Of a stretch of 64,000 bases of DNA, positions 1-12,037 are shown piece after piece. Source of the stretch: PALSA-1003 sp963741315 (GTDB lineage: Bacteria; Pseudomonadota; Gammaproteobacteria; Burkholderiales; Casimicrobiaceae); the NCBI GenBank assembly GCA_963741315.1, contig CAVUHK010000008.1:62001-126000 (forward strand). Reading direction: 5' to 3'. The translations under genes were made by a program, and so were the position numbers. Under the pieces are notes generated by a model. That model had not been told where the DNA came from. It searched no databases and saw nothing but the letters and a program-made list of their open reading frames with translations. Within the stretch, counting starts at the first letter, position 1. Every line of letters starts with the position of its first letter.

Positions 1-489
1 CGCCCCCGGAGGATGCTGCGCAGCGTCGGGGACGAACAGGTCGAGCAGCAGCAGCGACGGCCCGACCAGATGCGCGCGCAGGCAGGTCAGCGCATCGGTG
101 GCGGCTTCGCGCGCGGTCAGCAGCTGGAACGAGCCGGCGGCGATGAACGCCGCGCCGTAGCGTGCCGGCAGATTGAGGACTGCCAGGTTTTGCCGGAACA
201 GCCGCGCGTCGCGGCCGACTGCCTCGAGTCGTGCCGCGCAACTCGCGAGCATCGATTCCGACTGGTCGACGCCGTGAACGTTGAAGCCTTCCTCGGTGAG
301 CGGGAGCAGCAGCCGGCCTGAGCCAGCCATCGCCTCGAGTACCGGACCGGCGTCGCGCGGCAGTCGCATCCGGTACCAGGCGACTTCGGATTCCGCGGCG
401 CGGGGATAAGCGGTGTCGTAGAACAGCGTGGACAGCGGGCCGTAGGCGCCGGTGGACGATGGCGCTGCGCGCGCCGCGGATTGCTTCAG
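1..489 (-). CDS. class I SAM-dependent methyltransferase, 3' end cut by window edge
   Basis: I translated this by hand; the frame is open from about 489 down to base 1 (about 163 codons) and runs off the left edge. The protein has a YGPLSTLFYD-type N-terminus, then VLEAMAGSGRLLLPL, a glycine-rich SAM-binding motif I, and an acidic HGVDQSESML motif II. This is the usual layout of small class I methyltransferases; the substrate cannot be told. No ATG precedes the conserved part. The nearest upstream candidate is a CTG at 487-489, overlapping the TGA of the rhodanese gene (CTGA), so the true start is unresolved. The near-overlap suggests co-transcription with the rhodanese and esterase genes. 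Confidence 0.7.
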   Translation of the reverse strand, partial: MKQSAARAAPSSTGAYGPLSTLFYDTAYPRAAESEVAWYRMRLPRDAGPVLEAMAGSGRLLLPLTEEGFNVHGVDQSESMLASCAARLEAVGRDARLFRQNLAVLNLPARYGAAFIAAGSFQLLTAREAATDALTCLRAHLVGPSLLLLDLFVPDAAQHPPGA

Positions 490-872
490 GTCTGCTCCCA
501 GGGCAACCCGTCCTTGCGCCATCCCGACACGCGGCTGCGCTGGTGTTGCTCGTCGAGCGGGCCCTCGAAGCCTTCGAGCACGTTGATGACGTCGGTGAAT
601 CCCGACTGCTCCAGCGCGACACCGGCGTCGACCGAACGCTGGCCGCTGCGACAGATCAGCACCACCGGCCGGTTCATGCTGGCGATTTTCCTGACCTGTC
701 CGACGAAGTGCGGGTTGACCTCCCAGTCGGGCCCGTCGTTCCACGCGACGTGGTGCGCGCCGGTGGGATGACCGACGAACAGGAATTCCATCTCGCTGCG
801 GCAGTCGACGAGCACCGCATCGGGATGCTGATGCAGGAACTGATGGGCTTCGAGCGGCTTCAGGTGCTTCAT
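486..872 (-). CDS. single-domain rhodanese-like sulfurtransferase
   Basis: A 128-residue protein made of one rhodanese domain. It has the CH2A-like LVDCRSEMEF segment near residue 22 and an active-site loop CRSGQRS with the catalytic cysteine at about residue 74, which would carry the persulfide. There is no signal peptide, so it should act in the cytoplasm. Single-domain rhodaneses move sulfur from thiosulfate or protein persulfides to thiol acceptors; the partner is unknown here. It follows the esterase gene with a 31-base gap and overlaps the methyltransferase frame by a few bases, so the three probably form a small operon. Confidence 0.88.
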   Translation of the reverse strand: MKHLKPLEAHQFLHQHPDAVLVDCRSEMEFLFVGHPTGAHHVAWNDGPDWEVNPHFVGQVRKIASMNRPVVLICRSGQRSVDAGVALEQSGFTDVINVLEGFEGPLDEQHQRSRVSGWRKDGLPWEQT

Positions 873-903
873 GGCGCCAATCTAGCACCATGTGCGCAAC
901 GCT

Positions 904-1836
904 TCAAACTCGCTGGTGGAGTGCCTCGCGTGAAGCTTGCAGCACCGCATCGATCCAGCGGTGCGCCGCAGGAACCACGCCGGTCCAGCGCACGAAGCCG
1001 TGGATCATGCCTTCGCAGCGGATCAGGCGGGTGGGCACGCCCGCGGCGTGCAGGCGCGTCGCATAGTCGACGCCATCGTCGCGCAGCACGTCGCTTTCGG
1101 CGACGGCGATCACCGACGGCGCTAGCCGCGACAAATCGCTCGCGGAAAGCGGGCCCAGTTCGGGCGCGTGCTTGTCCGCGTCGGCGCGGTAGACGTCCCA
1201 GTACCACGCCATTTGCTGCGCGCTCAGGTTGAAACCGGTCGCGAAGTCGCGATAGGCCGCACGCGAGCAGGTCGCATCGAGCGCGGGGTAGAGCAGCAGC
1301 TGCAATTGCGGTTGCGCCGCGCCTTCGGTGCGCAGGCGCAACGTCAGCGCTGCGGCGAGGTTGCCGCCGGAACTGTCGCCGGCGAGCGCAAAGCGTCGTG
1401 CATCGGCGCCGAGTTCGCGCGCATGCGCTCGCGCCCAGTGCCACGCGGTGGCGACGTCGTCGAGCGCCGCCGGGTAGACGTGCTCGGGTGCGCAGCGATA
1501 ATCGACCGACACCACGACCGCGGGCAGGCGCCGCGCCATGATGCGACAGAACTTGTCGTGCGAATCCAGCGAACCGGTGACCCAGCCGCCGCCGTGGGCG
1601 AAGACGACCAGAGGCAGCGGCGACTGCGCTTCGGGACGGTAGATGCGCAGCGGTATGTCCGTACCCGCGCCGGGAATCCGCACGTCGACGACCGATTCGA
1701 CCGCTTCGGGCGCGCCGCCGAATCGCAGCGGCGCCTCGAGCGCGGCCGCGCGCAATTGGTCGATCGCGGGCGGAAAAGCACCGGGCGCGGCGTTGAATGC
1801 CGTGTCGAGCAGGCGCTGTATATCCGGGTCGAGCAT
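904..1836 (-). CDS. alpha/beta hydrolase of the hormone-sensitive-lipase (HSL) esterase family
   Basis: A 310-residue protein with the HSL-family oxyanion motif HGGGW (81-85) and the nucleophile motif GDSSGGN (catalytic Ser155). The acid is probably Asp249 in ESDVLRDDG and the histidine His279 in GMIHGF. These carboxylesterases hydrolyse short or medium acyl esters; the natural substrate is not evident. There is no signal peptide. The length is typical of the family. The gene is read away from the metH leader, so the roughly 45 bases above 1836 form a divergent promoter region with the riboswitch promoter on the other strand. Confidence 0.9.
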   Translation of the reverse strand: MLDPDIQRLLDTAFNAAPGAFPPAIDQLRAAALEAPLRFGGAPEAVESVVDVRIPGAGTDIPLRIYRPEAQSPLPLVVFAHGGGWVTGSLDSHDKFCRIMARRLPAVVVSVDYRCAPEHVYPAALDDVATAWHWARAHARELGADARRFALAGDSSGGNLAAALTLRLRTEGAAQPQLQLLLYPALDATCSRAAYRDFATGFNLSAQQMAWYWDVYRADADKHAPELGPLSASDLSRLAPSVIAVAESDVLRDDGVDYATRLHAAGVPTRLIRCEGMIHGFVRWTGVVPAAHRWIDAVLQASREALHQRV

Positions 1837-1879
1837 CGTTTTCCTCCGCCCGAGATAGTACGCGATTCGCTGCCGCGGG

Positions 1880-1908
1880 TTGACAATGGCGCGTCCAGAC
1901 CTTACCTT
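1880..1908 (+). promoter_or_regulatory. sigma70-type promoter for the metH leader
   Basis: A perfect TTGACA at 1880-1885 is followed after exactly 17 bases by TACCTT at 1903-1908, a weaker -10 box that keeps TA and the final T. Transcription would start near 1915, at the first bases of the predicted riboswitch, so the aptamer would lie at the extreme 5' end of the RNA. The consensus -35 stands out in this GC-rich DNA. No start site has been measured. Confidence 0.6.
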
Positions 1909-1913
1909 AGAAG

Positions 1914-1980
1914 CAAGCGCCGATTTGATTCGGGGGAAACCCTGCAGCTTGCGGGCGCTCTACAAATGCAGCTAAAGCGG
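1914..1980 (+). promoter_or_regulatory. SAM-II-like S-adenosylmethionine riboswitch aptamer in front of metH
   Basis: The layout matches the H-type pseudoknot of SAM-II RNAs. P1 pairs AGCGC (1916-1920) with GCGCT (1955-1959). L1 begins CGATTTGA, like the U-rich L1 of known members. P2 pairs CTGCA (1942-1946) with TGCAG (1967-1971) across the P1 3' strand. The 3' strand reads ACAAATGCAGCTAAA, matching the conserved AAAUGNAGCUAAA block of the family. A small GGG-AAA-CCC hairpin (about 1933-1942) enlarges L1. The downstream gene is methionine synthase, a natural SAM-feedback target, and an intrinsic terminator follows directly. A covariance-model search was not possible, so the class is assigned by eye. 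Confidence 0.72.
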
Positions 1981-1990
1981 CTTTCGACTG

Positions 1991-2024
1991 AAACCCGCTC
2001 GGCGGCAAGCTGAACGGGTTTTTT
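1991..2024 (+). terminator. intrinsic terminator in the metH leader (attenuator)
   Basis: AAACCCG (1991-1997) pairs with CGGGTTT (2015-2021) around a 17-base loop and is followed by an unbroken T run (2019-2024). It lies between the SAM-II-like aptamer and the metH ATG, so it is probably the expression platform: SAM bound, transcription stops. The AAACCC of the 5' arm also occurs inside the aptamer (1937-1942), so the CGGGTTT arm has an alternative partner. I could not resolve a clear antiterminator by eye. Confidence 0.68.
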
Positions 2025-2041
2025 GCTTTGTGGGCGACAGC

Positions 2042-3094
<1,053 letters not shown>

Positions 3095-3120
3095 TGCATG
3101 ACTCGGACGCACTCCACAAA

Positions 3121-3196
3121 CGTCGTCCCCGCGAAAGCGGGGACCCAGTGTCGTCCAGGCAAAAAGACGCTAGGTTCCCGCATTCGCGGGAACGAC
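3121..3196 (+). repeat. REP-like palindromic repeat, family A copy 1
   Basis: Two hairpin arms in tandem. The first is CGTCGTCCCCGC-gaaa-GCGGGGAC and the second, after a variable middle, is GTTCCCGC-att-CGCGGGAAC ending ACGACG. The outer ends (CGTCGT and ACGACG) are also inverted repeats of each other. Near-identical copies lie at 26952-27025 and 43061-43135. This copy fills the gap between the two halves of split metH. Confidence 0.85.
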
Positions 3197-3244
3197 GGAT
3201 TGGTTGGCGTAGCCGTAGCGCACTTCCGTGACACTCACTAAGCC

Positions 3245-5915
<2,671 letters not shown>

Positions 5916-5933
5916 CGACGCGCGTCGCCAGGT

Positions 5934-7126
5934 TCAGCGTCGCGTTGCTTTGGTCAGCGTTCGGGTTCGCTTCACCAGCTCGACAAGTTCAGGAGCGACC
6001 CAAGGATTGGTCGCCAGGAAAGCCCGCCGCTCCTCCTCGGTACGTGCAACCAACTGATCGAAGTTATCGACGGTGACGCGCGTTCCATAGCCACTGCGTC
6101 CCCAGGTAGATCGCATCGAAGACGGCGGTTCCGATTTCCACGTTGAAATGCCCGAAATCCTGCCAAAGCCGATCGCGCATCGGCTTGCCCGCGTGCATCC
6201 GCTCGGCATTCAGCGGCCCGTAACCGAAGAAATCCCAGACCTGCACCAACTTCGATTGATCGCCCGCTTCCTCGCGCGCGATCGATGACCGCATCCCAGA
6301 GCCAGACCCAATGTGCCTCAGGCGATAGGCAGCGACGCTCGATTTCATTGAACAGAACGTGGGTCGGATAGAACAGCAGCACCAGTTCAACCTTGTTTGC
6401 CAGAGCCAGGCGAATCAGATTGCGCAGGCCAGCGGCGGTACCGGGTGCGGACGGTGTGCGGATGCGCGCCGCGTCCATCGGGCGGGGCACTTCGAGTACG
6501 TTCGGGCACAACGCGCCCGCGAGTTCCAGGGCGAAGTTCCCCGCCATCTCGTCGTCGGCCTGCAGCCGCTGCACATTGCGGCCGTACGTCCACATGCCTT
6601 CGCGCGTCATCGCCGGAGGGCGCCCCTGCTGCCGCAGGGTATCGCGCGAGGCGTCGAATGCCTTGCGCGAGAACAGCAGCTTGCCGTAGTCGACGCGGGT
6701 CAGTGCGTCGTCGTCGGGGCAGGCAACGCTGTCGATTCCTGATACGCCGACGACCATGCGCTTCATCTGTGGCTGGCGCAGCGAAAACATTGCCAGGCAA
6801 TACACGTCGCCCCAGGTGGCCGCGGGCGTGCCCAGGTTGAATGATGTGAGTTGGCCATTGCGGGTAAAGCCCGGGTGGAGCGCCGGCAGTCCGATTTCGG
6901 CGAACGAGCTGCCGACGATGAGCGCTTCGGGCTTGAGTCGAACGAGCAGCGGCGGCTTCACCAGCCGATCATTGCCGGGCGCCTTGGGCTTGTCGCGGTT
7001 GAACCCGGCGATCTCGATGTCGCGGAAATACCAATACGGATCGACGATGCGATTGAACACACCGACCGTGCCGACCAGGACCAGGATCGCGCCGATACAC
7101 ACGAGCGTGAATTTCCGGGGACTCAT
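5934..7126 (-). CDS. SGNH-like (AlgJ/DltD-type) partner of the MBOAT acyltransferase, two frameshifts
   Basis: Correcting two single-base insertions (near 6283 and 6090) gives about 396 residues. The N-terminus is a signal anchor (about residues 6-26), followed by a conserved VDPYWYFRD-type segment and ALIVGSSFAEIG, the serine motif of SGNH-like proteins that accompany MBOAT enzymes. These proteins sit on the periplasmic face and help place acyl groups on a polysaccharide or other acceptor. The ATG is one base past the stop of the MBOAT gene, so the pair is an operon. Without correction the reading frame changes twice before the natural end at LTKATRR. The acceptor is unknown; no polysaccharide genes are nearby. 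Confidence 0.75.
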
Positions 7127-7127
7127 C

Positions 7128-8684
7128 TCAGAAACGAAAATAGATGAACTCGCTGTAGCGGTGAATCGACAGGATTCCGTACCAACCCATCGCGGTCAAT
7201 AACACCAGCCACCGGACGTTGAGTCGCCAGGCGAGTGGTCCGGCATCGCCCAGCTCGCCGTAGCCAGAAGTGAGCAGCGCAGGACGATACGCTGCCAGGA
7301 GTTGCTGGGTGTTGGGGGCGATCTGGCAGAACACCAGTAGGAAAAAAAGCCAGTTCAATTGCGCTATGCGATTGAAGTGTTCGAGTTTTCCGAATCCGAT
7401 CTCGTGTGCGGAAAACCACGCGGCGGCGTCGCCTGCTGCCGGCTGCCACTCCACCGGCAGGACGACACCATGCGCGCCGGCCATGCCGGCGATAATCTGG
7501 AACGCTGTCCCAAGATCAGGCGCACGAAAGAACACCCACGCAACCACCACCGCGACGAAAGTTGTCACGGTGGCAAGCGCTGCGCCCCCGGGCAGCGAAG
7601 GTATCCCGAGGCGACGGCGCATCCATCGCCAGCCGTGATTGATCATCAGGTACACGCCGTGCAAGCCGCCCCAGATCACGAAGGTCCACGCCGCACCATG
7701 CCACAAGCCGCCAATGAGCATTGTCGCGAGCAGGTTGACGTAGCGACGCATGCTCGTCCGGCGGTTGCCACCGAGCGGAATGTACACGTAGTCGCGAAGG
7801 AAGCGCGACAGGGTGATGTGCCATCGCCGCCAGAAATCGATGATGCTGCGCGCCTTGTACGGCGAGCGGAAGTTTAGCGGGAGAACGATGCCGAACATGC
7901 GCGACGCGCCCAGCGCCATGTCGGTGTATCCGGAGAAATCGAAGTAGATCTGGAAGGTGTACGCAAGCGCCGCGCCCCACGCCTCGAGAAGGGTCAGCGT
8001 CGCGCCCGCGGCGGCAGCGTCGAAGGCCGGTGTGGCGAAAACGGCGAGGTCGTCGGCGACCACCGTCTTCTTGAACAAGCCGATGATGAACATCGTCAAG
8101 CCGACCGCGATGTTTTCCCAGTCAAGCCGGTAGGTGGCGCTCTGCTGGAACTGCGGCATCATTTCGCGATGGTGGAGGATCGGCCCTGCGATCAGATGCG
8201 GAAACCAGGTGACGAACAGTGCGTAGTGCGTGAAGTTGTATTCGTGCGCCAGGCCGCGATGCGCGTCGACCAGAAAGGCGATCTGGGTGAACGTGAAGAA
8301 CGAAATGCCGAGCGGCAGCACGATGTTGGGGAGGGCGCCGGTGTGACCGGTGAGTGCCTGTAGGTTGACCAGGAAGAAGTGCGCGTACTTGAAATAGGCG
8401 AGCAGCGCGAGATTGACGACGATTGCGAGCACCAACCAGGGACGGCTTGCCTGCGGCCCGCGCGCCGCGCGCAATCGCGCGATCCGGGTACCGAGCGCGA
8501 AATTCACGGCGATCGATGCCAGCAGCAGCGCGACAAAGCGCGCATCCCCCCAGCCGTAGAAGAGCAGCGATGCGACGGCGAGCCAGCCCGCGGCAAGCCG
8601 ATCGCTGACGCGGGCGAGCCCGAAAAAGCCGATCAGAACGACCGGCAGGAACGCGAAAATGAACGGGAACGAATTGAACAGCAA
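7128..8684 (-). CDS. MBOAT-family membrane O-acyltransferase (AlgI-like)
   Basis: A 518-residue polytopic membrane protein of normal AlgI length. It starts MLFNSFPFIFAF, the family's typical N-terminus. It carries FWRRWHITLSRFLRDYVYIPLGG and the catalytic-histidine motif GGLWHGAAW. MBOAT proteins move an acyl group across the inner membrane to a periplasmic acceptor. The start is a TTG at 8684, preceded by AAAAGG six bases upstream. Only the SGNH-like partner gene follows; alginate or teichoic-acid genes are absent, so the substrate is open. Confidence 0.92.
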   Translation of the reverse strand: MLFNSFPFIFAFLPVVLIGFFGLARVSDRLAAGWLAVASLLFYGWGDARFVALLLASIAVNFALGTRIARLRAARGPQASRPWLVLAIVVNLALLAYFKYAHFFLVNLQALTGHTGALPNIVLPLGISFFTFTQIAFLVDAHRGLAHEYNFTHYALFVTWFPHLIAGPILHHREMMPQFQQSATYRLDWENIAVGLTMFIIGLFKKTVVADDLAVFATPAFDAAAAGATLTLLEAWGAALAYTFQIYFDFSGYTDMALGASRMFGIVLPLNFRSPYKARSIIDFWRRWHITLSRFLRDYVYIPLGGNRRTSMRRYVNLLATMLIGGLWHGAAWTFVIWGGLHGVYLMINHGWRWMRRRLGIPSLPGGAALATVTTFVAVVVAWVFFRAPDLGTAFQIIAGMAGAHGVVLPVEWQPAAGDAAAWFSAHEIGFGKLEHFNRIAQLNWLFFLLVFCQIAPNTQQLLAAYRPALLTSGYGELGDAGPLAWRLNVRWLVLLTAMGWYGILSIHRYSEFIYFRF

Positions 8685-8936
8685 GCGGAGCCTTTTCTGA
8701 CAGGCGAAACCTGGATTCGGGACGGCACGCGCATCTTACCGGCAAGGACACCCGCTTCGCGCAGCGACGCGCGCTGCAACGGTGCGTGCGGGCGTGGCGA
8801 TGCACCAATCCTGATGGTCGCCCAGGACGGCGACGGGACCAGACCGCGCCAATCTCATGGCTTGGCGAACGCCCCCGGGGCACCACGGCTGCCGATGCCG
8901 CGTGGCACGCATTCTGCTCGGCATGAGTGAGGCCCC

Positions 8937-9605
8937 ATGCCCACCGTCTCCGCCCAGCCGTACAAGTACTCATTCGAGCCCGCGTCGACCGCGCTGGTCA
9001 TGATCGACATGCAGCGCGACTTCATCGAGCCTGGCGGCTTCGGTGATTCGCTGGGCAACAACGTCGCGCTGCTGGCGGCGATCGTTCCGACCGTGCGCAG
9101 GCTGCTCGACGGGTGCCGCGCGGCGGGGGTCACCATCATCCACACCAAGGAAGCACATCGGCCGGACCTGGCCGACCTGCACCTCTCGAAGCACAAGCGC
9201 GGCGATCCCCGCCTGAAAATCGGCGATGCCGGCGCGATGGGCAGGCTGCTGGTCGACGGCGAGCCGGGCAGCGATTTCGTGCCGGAGCTCGCGCCTCTGG
9301 CCGGCGACGTCGTCATCGTCAAGCCGGGCAAGGGCGCCTTCTATGCGACCAACCTGTCCGAGGTGCTGCGCCTGCGCGGGATCACGCACCTGTTGATCGG
9401 CGGCGTGACGACTGAGGTGTGCGTGCAGACGACCATGCGCGAAGCCAACGACCGCGGTTACGAATGCCTGCTGGTCGAGGACGCGACCGAGAGCTATTTC
9501 CCGCAGTTCAAGGCGTCGGTGCTCGACATGGTGCGCGCGCAGGGCGGCATCGTCGGGTGGACGGGGACATCGACCGCGATCCTGCGCTCACTCAAGCAGG
9601 CCTGA
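8937..9605 (+). CDS. isochorismatase-family cysteine hydrolase
   Basis: A 222-residue protein with the family's catalytic triad: Asp24 in VMIDMQRDF, Lys129 in VKPGKGAF and Cys162 in GVTTEVCVQTT. The family includes nicotinamidases, N-carbamoylsarcosine amidases and biuret or ureidoacrylate amidohydrolases. The length fits the amidohydrolase members. GAGG lies five bases before the ATG. It converges on guaD with a 14-base overlap of 3' ends. The closeness to purine-degradation genes makes an amide or ureide substrate attractive, but this is inference. Confidence 0.85.
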   Translation: MPTVSAQPYKYSFEPASTALVMIDMQRDFIEPGGFGDSLGNNVALLAAIVPTVRRLLDGCRAAGVTIIHTKEAHRPDLADLHLSKHKRGDPRLKIGDAGAMGRLLVDGEPGSDFVPELAPLAGDVVIVKPGKGAFYATNLSEVLRLRGITHLLIGGVTTEVCVQTTMREANDRGYECLLVEDATESYFPQFKASVLDMVRAQGGIVGWTGTSTAILRSLKQA

Positions 9606-10950
9606 TCGGCCGTCGCTCGCTGGGCCGCGGCGCGGCATCGCGATCGTGCACGAGCTCGCCCTGCAGGTAGGTCGCCGCGATGGTGCGATCGTCGCCGAGG
9701 ATCATCAGCGCGAACAGTCGCTCGGCAAGCGTTTCGGCGCTCGCGAACCGGCGCGAGAGCAGCGGCGTGGCGTCGGGATCGAGGACGACAAAGTCCGCTT
9801 CGGTACCGGGCGCGAAGCTGCCGATGCGGTCGGACAGGCCCAGCGCGTTGGCGGCGCCGCGCGTGGCGAGATAGAACGCGTCGACGGCGGTGAGTGTCTG
9901 CCCCGCCAGCTGCAGCACCTTGTACGCCTCGTGCATGGTGCGCAGCATGGAAAAGCTGGTGCCTCCGGCGACGTCGGTGCCGAAGGTGACGTGGGCCCCG
10001 GCGGCATGGGCGGCGTCGCGATCGAACAGCCCGCTGCCGAGGAACAGGTTCGACGTGGCGCAGAACGACATCACCGCGCCGGCCGCGGCCATGCGCGCGC
10101 GGTCGGTGGCGTCGAGATGTATGCAATGCGCGTACACCGCGCGCGGGCCGAGCAACCCGTACTGGTCGTAAACATCCAGGTAACTGCGCGCGCCAGGAAA
10201 GAGCTCGGCAGCCCATTGCACTTCGGCGCGGTTTTCGGCGACATGCGATTGCACGTACAGACCGGGATGCTCGTGCGCCAGGCGACCCGCGAGCTTAAGT
10301 TGTTCTTCGGTCGAGGTCGGCGCGAAGCGTGGCGTCACTGCGTAGTGGAGGCGGCCGCGGCCGTGCCAGCGCTCGATCAATTCCTTCGAGTCGTCGTACG
10401 AGGATTGCGCGGTGTCGCGCAGGAATTCGGGGCAGTTGCGATCCATCATGACCTTGCCGGTCACCAGGCGCATGTCACGGGCGTGCGCGGCTTCGAACAG
10501 CGCGTCGACCGAGGCTTTGTGCACGGTAGGGAATACGAGCGCGGATGTCGTGCCGTTGCGCAGCAGTTCGGTCAGGAAGAAGTTGGCGGCTTCGCGGGCG
10601 TAAGCGGGATCGGCAAACCTGCGTTCCGCGGGATAGGTGTACTTTTCGAGCCAATCAAGCAGCTGTGCGCCGTAGCTCGCGATGATCGCGGTCTGCGCAT
10701 AGTGCACATGGGTATCGATGAAGCCCGGCATGATCCACCGGGTGCGCAAGTCGACGACCGGCGTCGCGGGCGGCAAGCTCGCGAGCACGCCGGCCGCCGG
10801 GCCGCAGGCTTCGACCTTGCCGTCGACTACGACCAGCATGCCATCGTCGAAGCAATGCGCGGTGTAGGTCGCGCGCGCGGCCTCGCTGTCGGTCGTGTAG
10901 TGGAGCACGCTGCCGCGAAACGCGCGGCGCGTTCCTCGAGCGTCAGGCAC
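9592..10950 (-). CDS. guaD: guanine deaminase
   Basis: About 452 residues of the amidohydrolase superfamily. The zinc site is seen in DTHVHYAQ, QSHVAEN, HCIHL and the metal-ligand aspartate of GTDVAGG. The motif order and the LLDWLEKYTYPAE segment fit guanine deaminase, which turns guanine into xanthine. I chose GTG 10950, which overlaps the end of xdhC by 8 bases; a longer open frame up to 11025 lies inside xdhC and shows no family similarity. It is the last gene of the xdhA-xdhB-xdhC-guaD operon and supplies xanthine to xanthine dehydrogenase. Confidence 0.9.
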   Translation of the reverse strand: MPDARGTRRAFRGSVLHYTTDSEAARATYTAHCFDDGMLVVVDGKVEACGPAAGVLASLPPATPVVDLRTRWIMPGFIDTHVHYAQTAIIASYGAQLLDWLEKYTYPAERRFADPAYAREAANFFLTELLRNGTTSALVFPTVHKASVDALFEAAHARDMRLVTGKVMMDRNCPEFLRDTAQSSYDDSKELIERWHGRGRLHYAVTPRFAPTSTEEQLKLAGRLAHEHPGLYVQSHVAENRAEVQWAAELFPGARSYLDVYDQYGLLGPRAVYAHCIHLDATDRARMAAAGAVMSFCATSNLFLGSGLFDRDAAHAAGAHVTFGTDVAGGTSFSMLRTMHEAYKVLQLAGQTLTAVDAFYLATRGAANALGLSDRIGSFAPGTEADFVVLDPDATPLLSRRFASAETLAERLFALMILGDDRTIAATYLQGELVHDRDAAPRPSERRPIRPA

Positions 10951-12037
10951 GGCGCAGGGCAGAACGCGGCGAGCGCCGCGCCGCGCTGGCCGTCGTCGCG
11001 CGCAGTTGCAGCAGCTGGGCGGCAACCGCGACGGCGATTTCGGCAGGCTCCTTGCCGGTGATGCCCGGGATTCCGATCGGGCAGGTGATGCGCTCGCGGA
11101 GTTCTCCGGGAACGCCGTGCTGCTCCAGACGGCGCTCGAAGGTGTTGCGCTTGGTCGTCGAGCCGATCAACCCGAGGTAGCTGAAGTCGGCGCGCCGGAG
11201 GATGCGCTCGGTAAGCGAGAAATCGAGATCGTGACTGTGCGTGAGCACCAGGAAATAGGTGTCCGCGCGCGCGTCGTCGACGACGCACTCCGGCGTGTCG
11301 GTGACTTCTACGCTCACGTTGCCGGCAACGTGCACGGGGAATTCCTCGGCCCGCGAGTCGATCCAGTCGATGTGTGCGTGCAGTTGCGACAGCGCCGCGA
11401 CCAGCGCGCGCCCGACATGGCCCGCGCCGAACACGACGATACGGAAATCGATGGGTCGCATGGGCTCGAGCAACAGTAGTGGCGAGGTGGTGTCGCTCGC
11501 GGTGTCCACAAGCGCGACCTGCAACCGCGGTGTCCGCTCGCCGGCAGCGAGCATGTCCCGCGCTGCGGACTGCGCAATCGCGTTCAGCGCTGCGTTGTCG
11601 AACGCGCCCACCATCTGGTCGGCGTCGACCACCAGCTTGCCGGTCGCCGCACCATCGGCGACGCTGGCCATGACGCACGCCGTTCCTGCGGCGTCGTGTT
11701 CGATCAACGACGCGACCCAGGCGTCGCGTGCCGGGGTGGCCTCTTCGAGCAGCAGCGTCGCGACGCCGCCACAACATTGACCGAGACTCGCGCCCAGAGG
11801 GAAGCGATGCAATCGGCGCGGCGCGGCGCCGCTGTCCGCGAGCATTTCGCGCGCGAACTCGATTGCCTTGTACTCGAGATGGCCGCCGCCGATCGTGCCG
11901 GTGACCGCGTCGTCGGCAACAATCATCTTGGTGCCGGCCTCGCGCGGCGCCGAGCCCTTGACTGCGGCAATCGTGACCACGACGCACGCGGCATCGCGCT
12001 CGCGCAACGCGGCAAGCGCGCGCAGCCAGTCGCTCAT
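10943..12037 (-). CDS. xdhC: xanthine dehydrogenase accessory protein XdhC
   Basis: 364 residues. The N-terminal XdhC/CoxI part has the GSAPREAG and GTIGGGHLEYKA motifs and LGQCCGG. The C-terminal part is Rossmann-like with VVFGAGHVGRAL and ends with the family's YLGLIGSTTKRNTF and CPIGIPGITGKEPAEIAVA. XdhC binds molybdenum cofactor, oversees its sulfuration and loads it into XdhB. Its ATG overlaps the stop of xdhB by four bases, which suggests coupled translation. Confidence 0.93.
   Translation of the reverse strand: MSDWLRALAALRERDAACVVVTIAAVKGSAPREAGTKMIVADDAVTGTIGGGHLEYKAIEFAREMLADSGAAPRRLHRFPLGASLGQCCGGVATLLLEEATPARDAWVASLIEHDAAGTACVMASVADGAATGKLVVDADQMVGAFDNAALNAIAQSAARDMLAAGERTPRLQVALVDTASDTTSPLLLLEPMRPIDFRIVVFGAGHVGRALVAALSQLHAHIDWIDSRAEEFPVHVAGNVSVEVTDTPECVVDDARADTYFLVLTHSHDLDFSLTERILRRADFSYLGLIGSTTKRNTFERRLEQHGVPGELRERITCPIGIPGITGKEPAEIAVAVAAQLLQLRATTASAARRSPRSALRRA

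Noticed and set aside
1843..2041. Cobalamin riboswitch or SAH riboswitch in front of metH
   Set aside because: The leader is too short for a cobalamin riboswitch and lacks its B12-box; the P1/P2 pseudoknot and AGCTAAA block fit SAM-II better than the SAH element.
3121..3196. Family A hairpin considered as an intrinsic terminator between the metH halves
   Set aside because: No T run follows either arm, and the same element recurs inside two other operons, so a repeat is the better reading.
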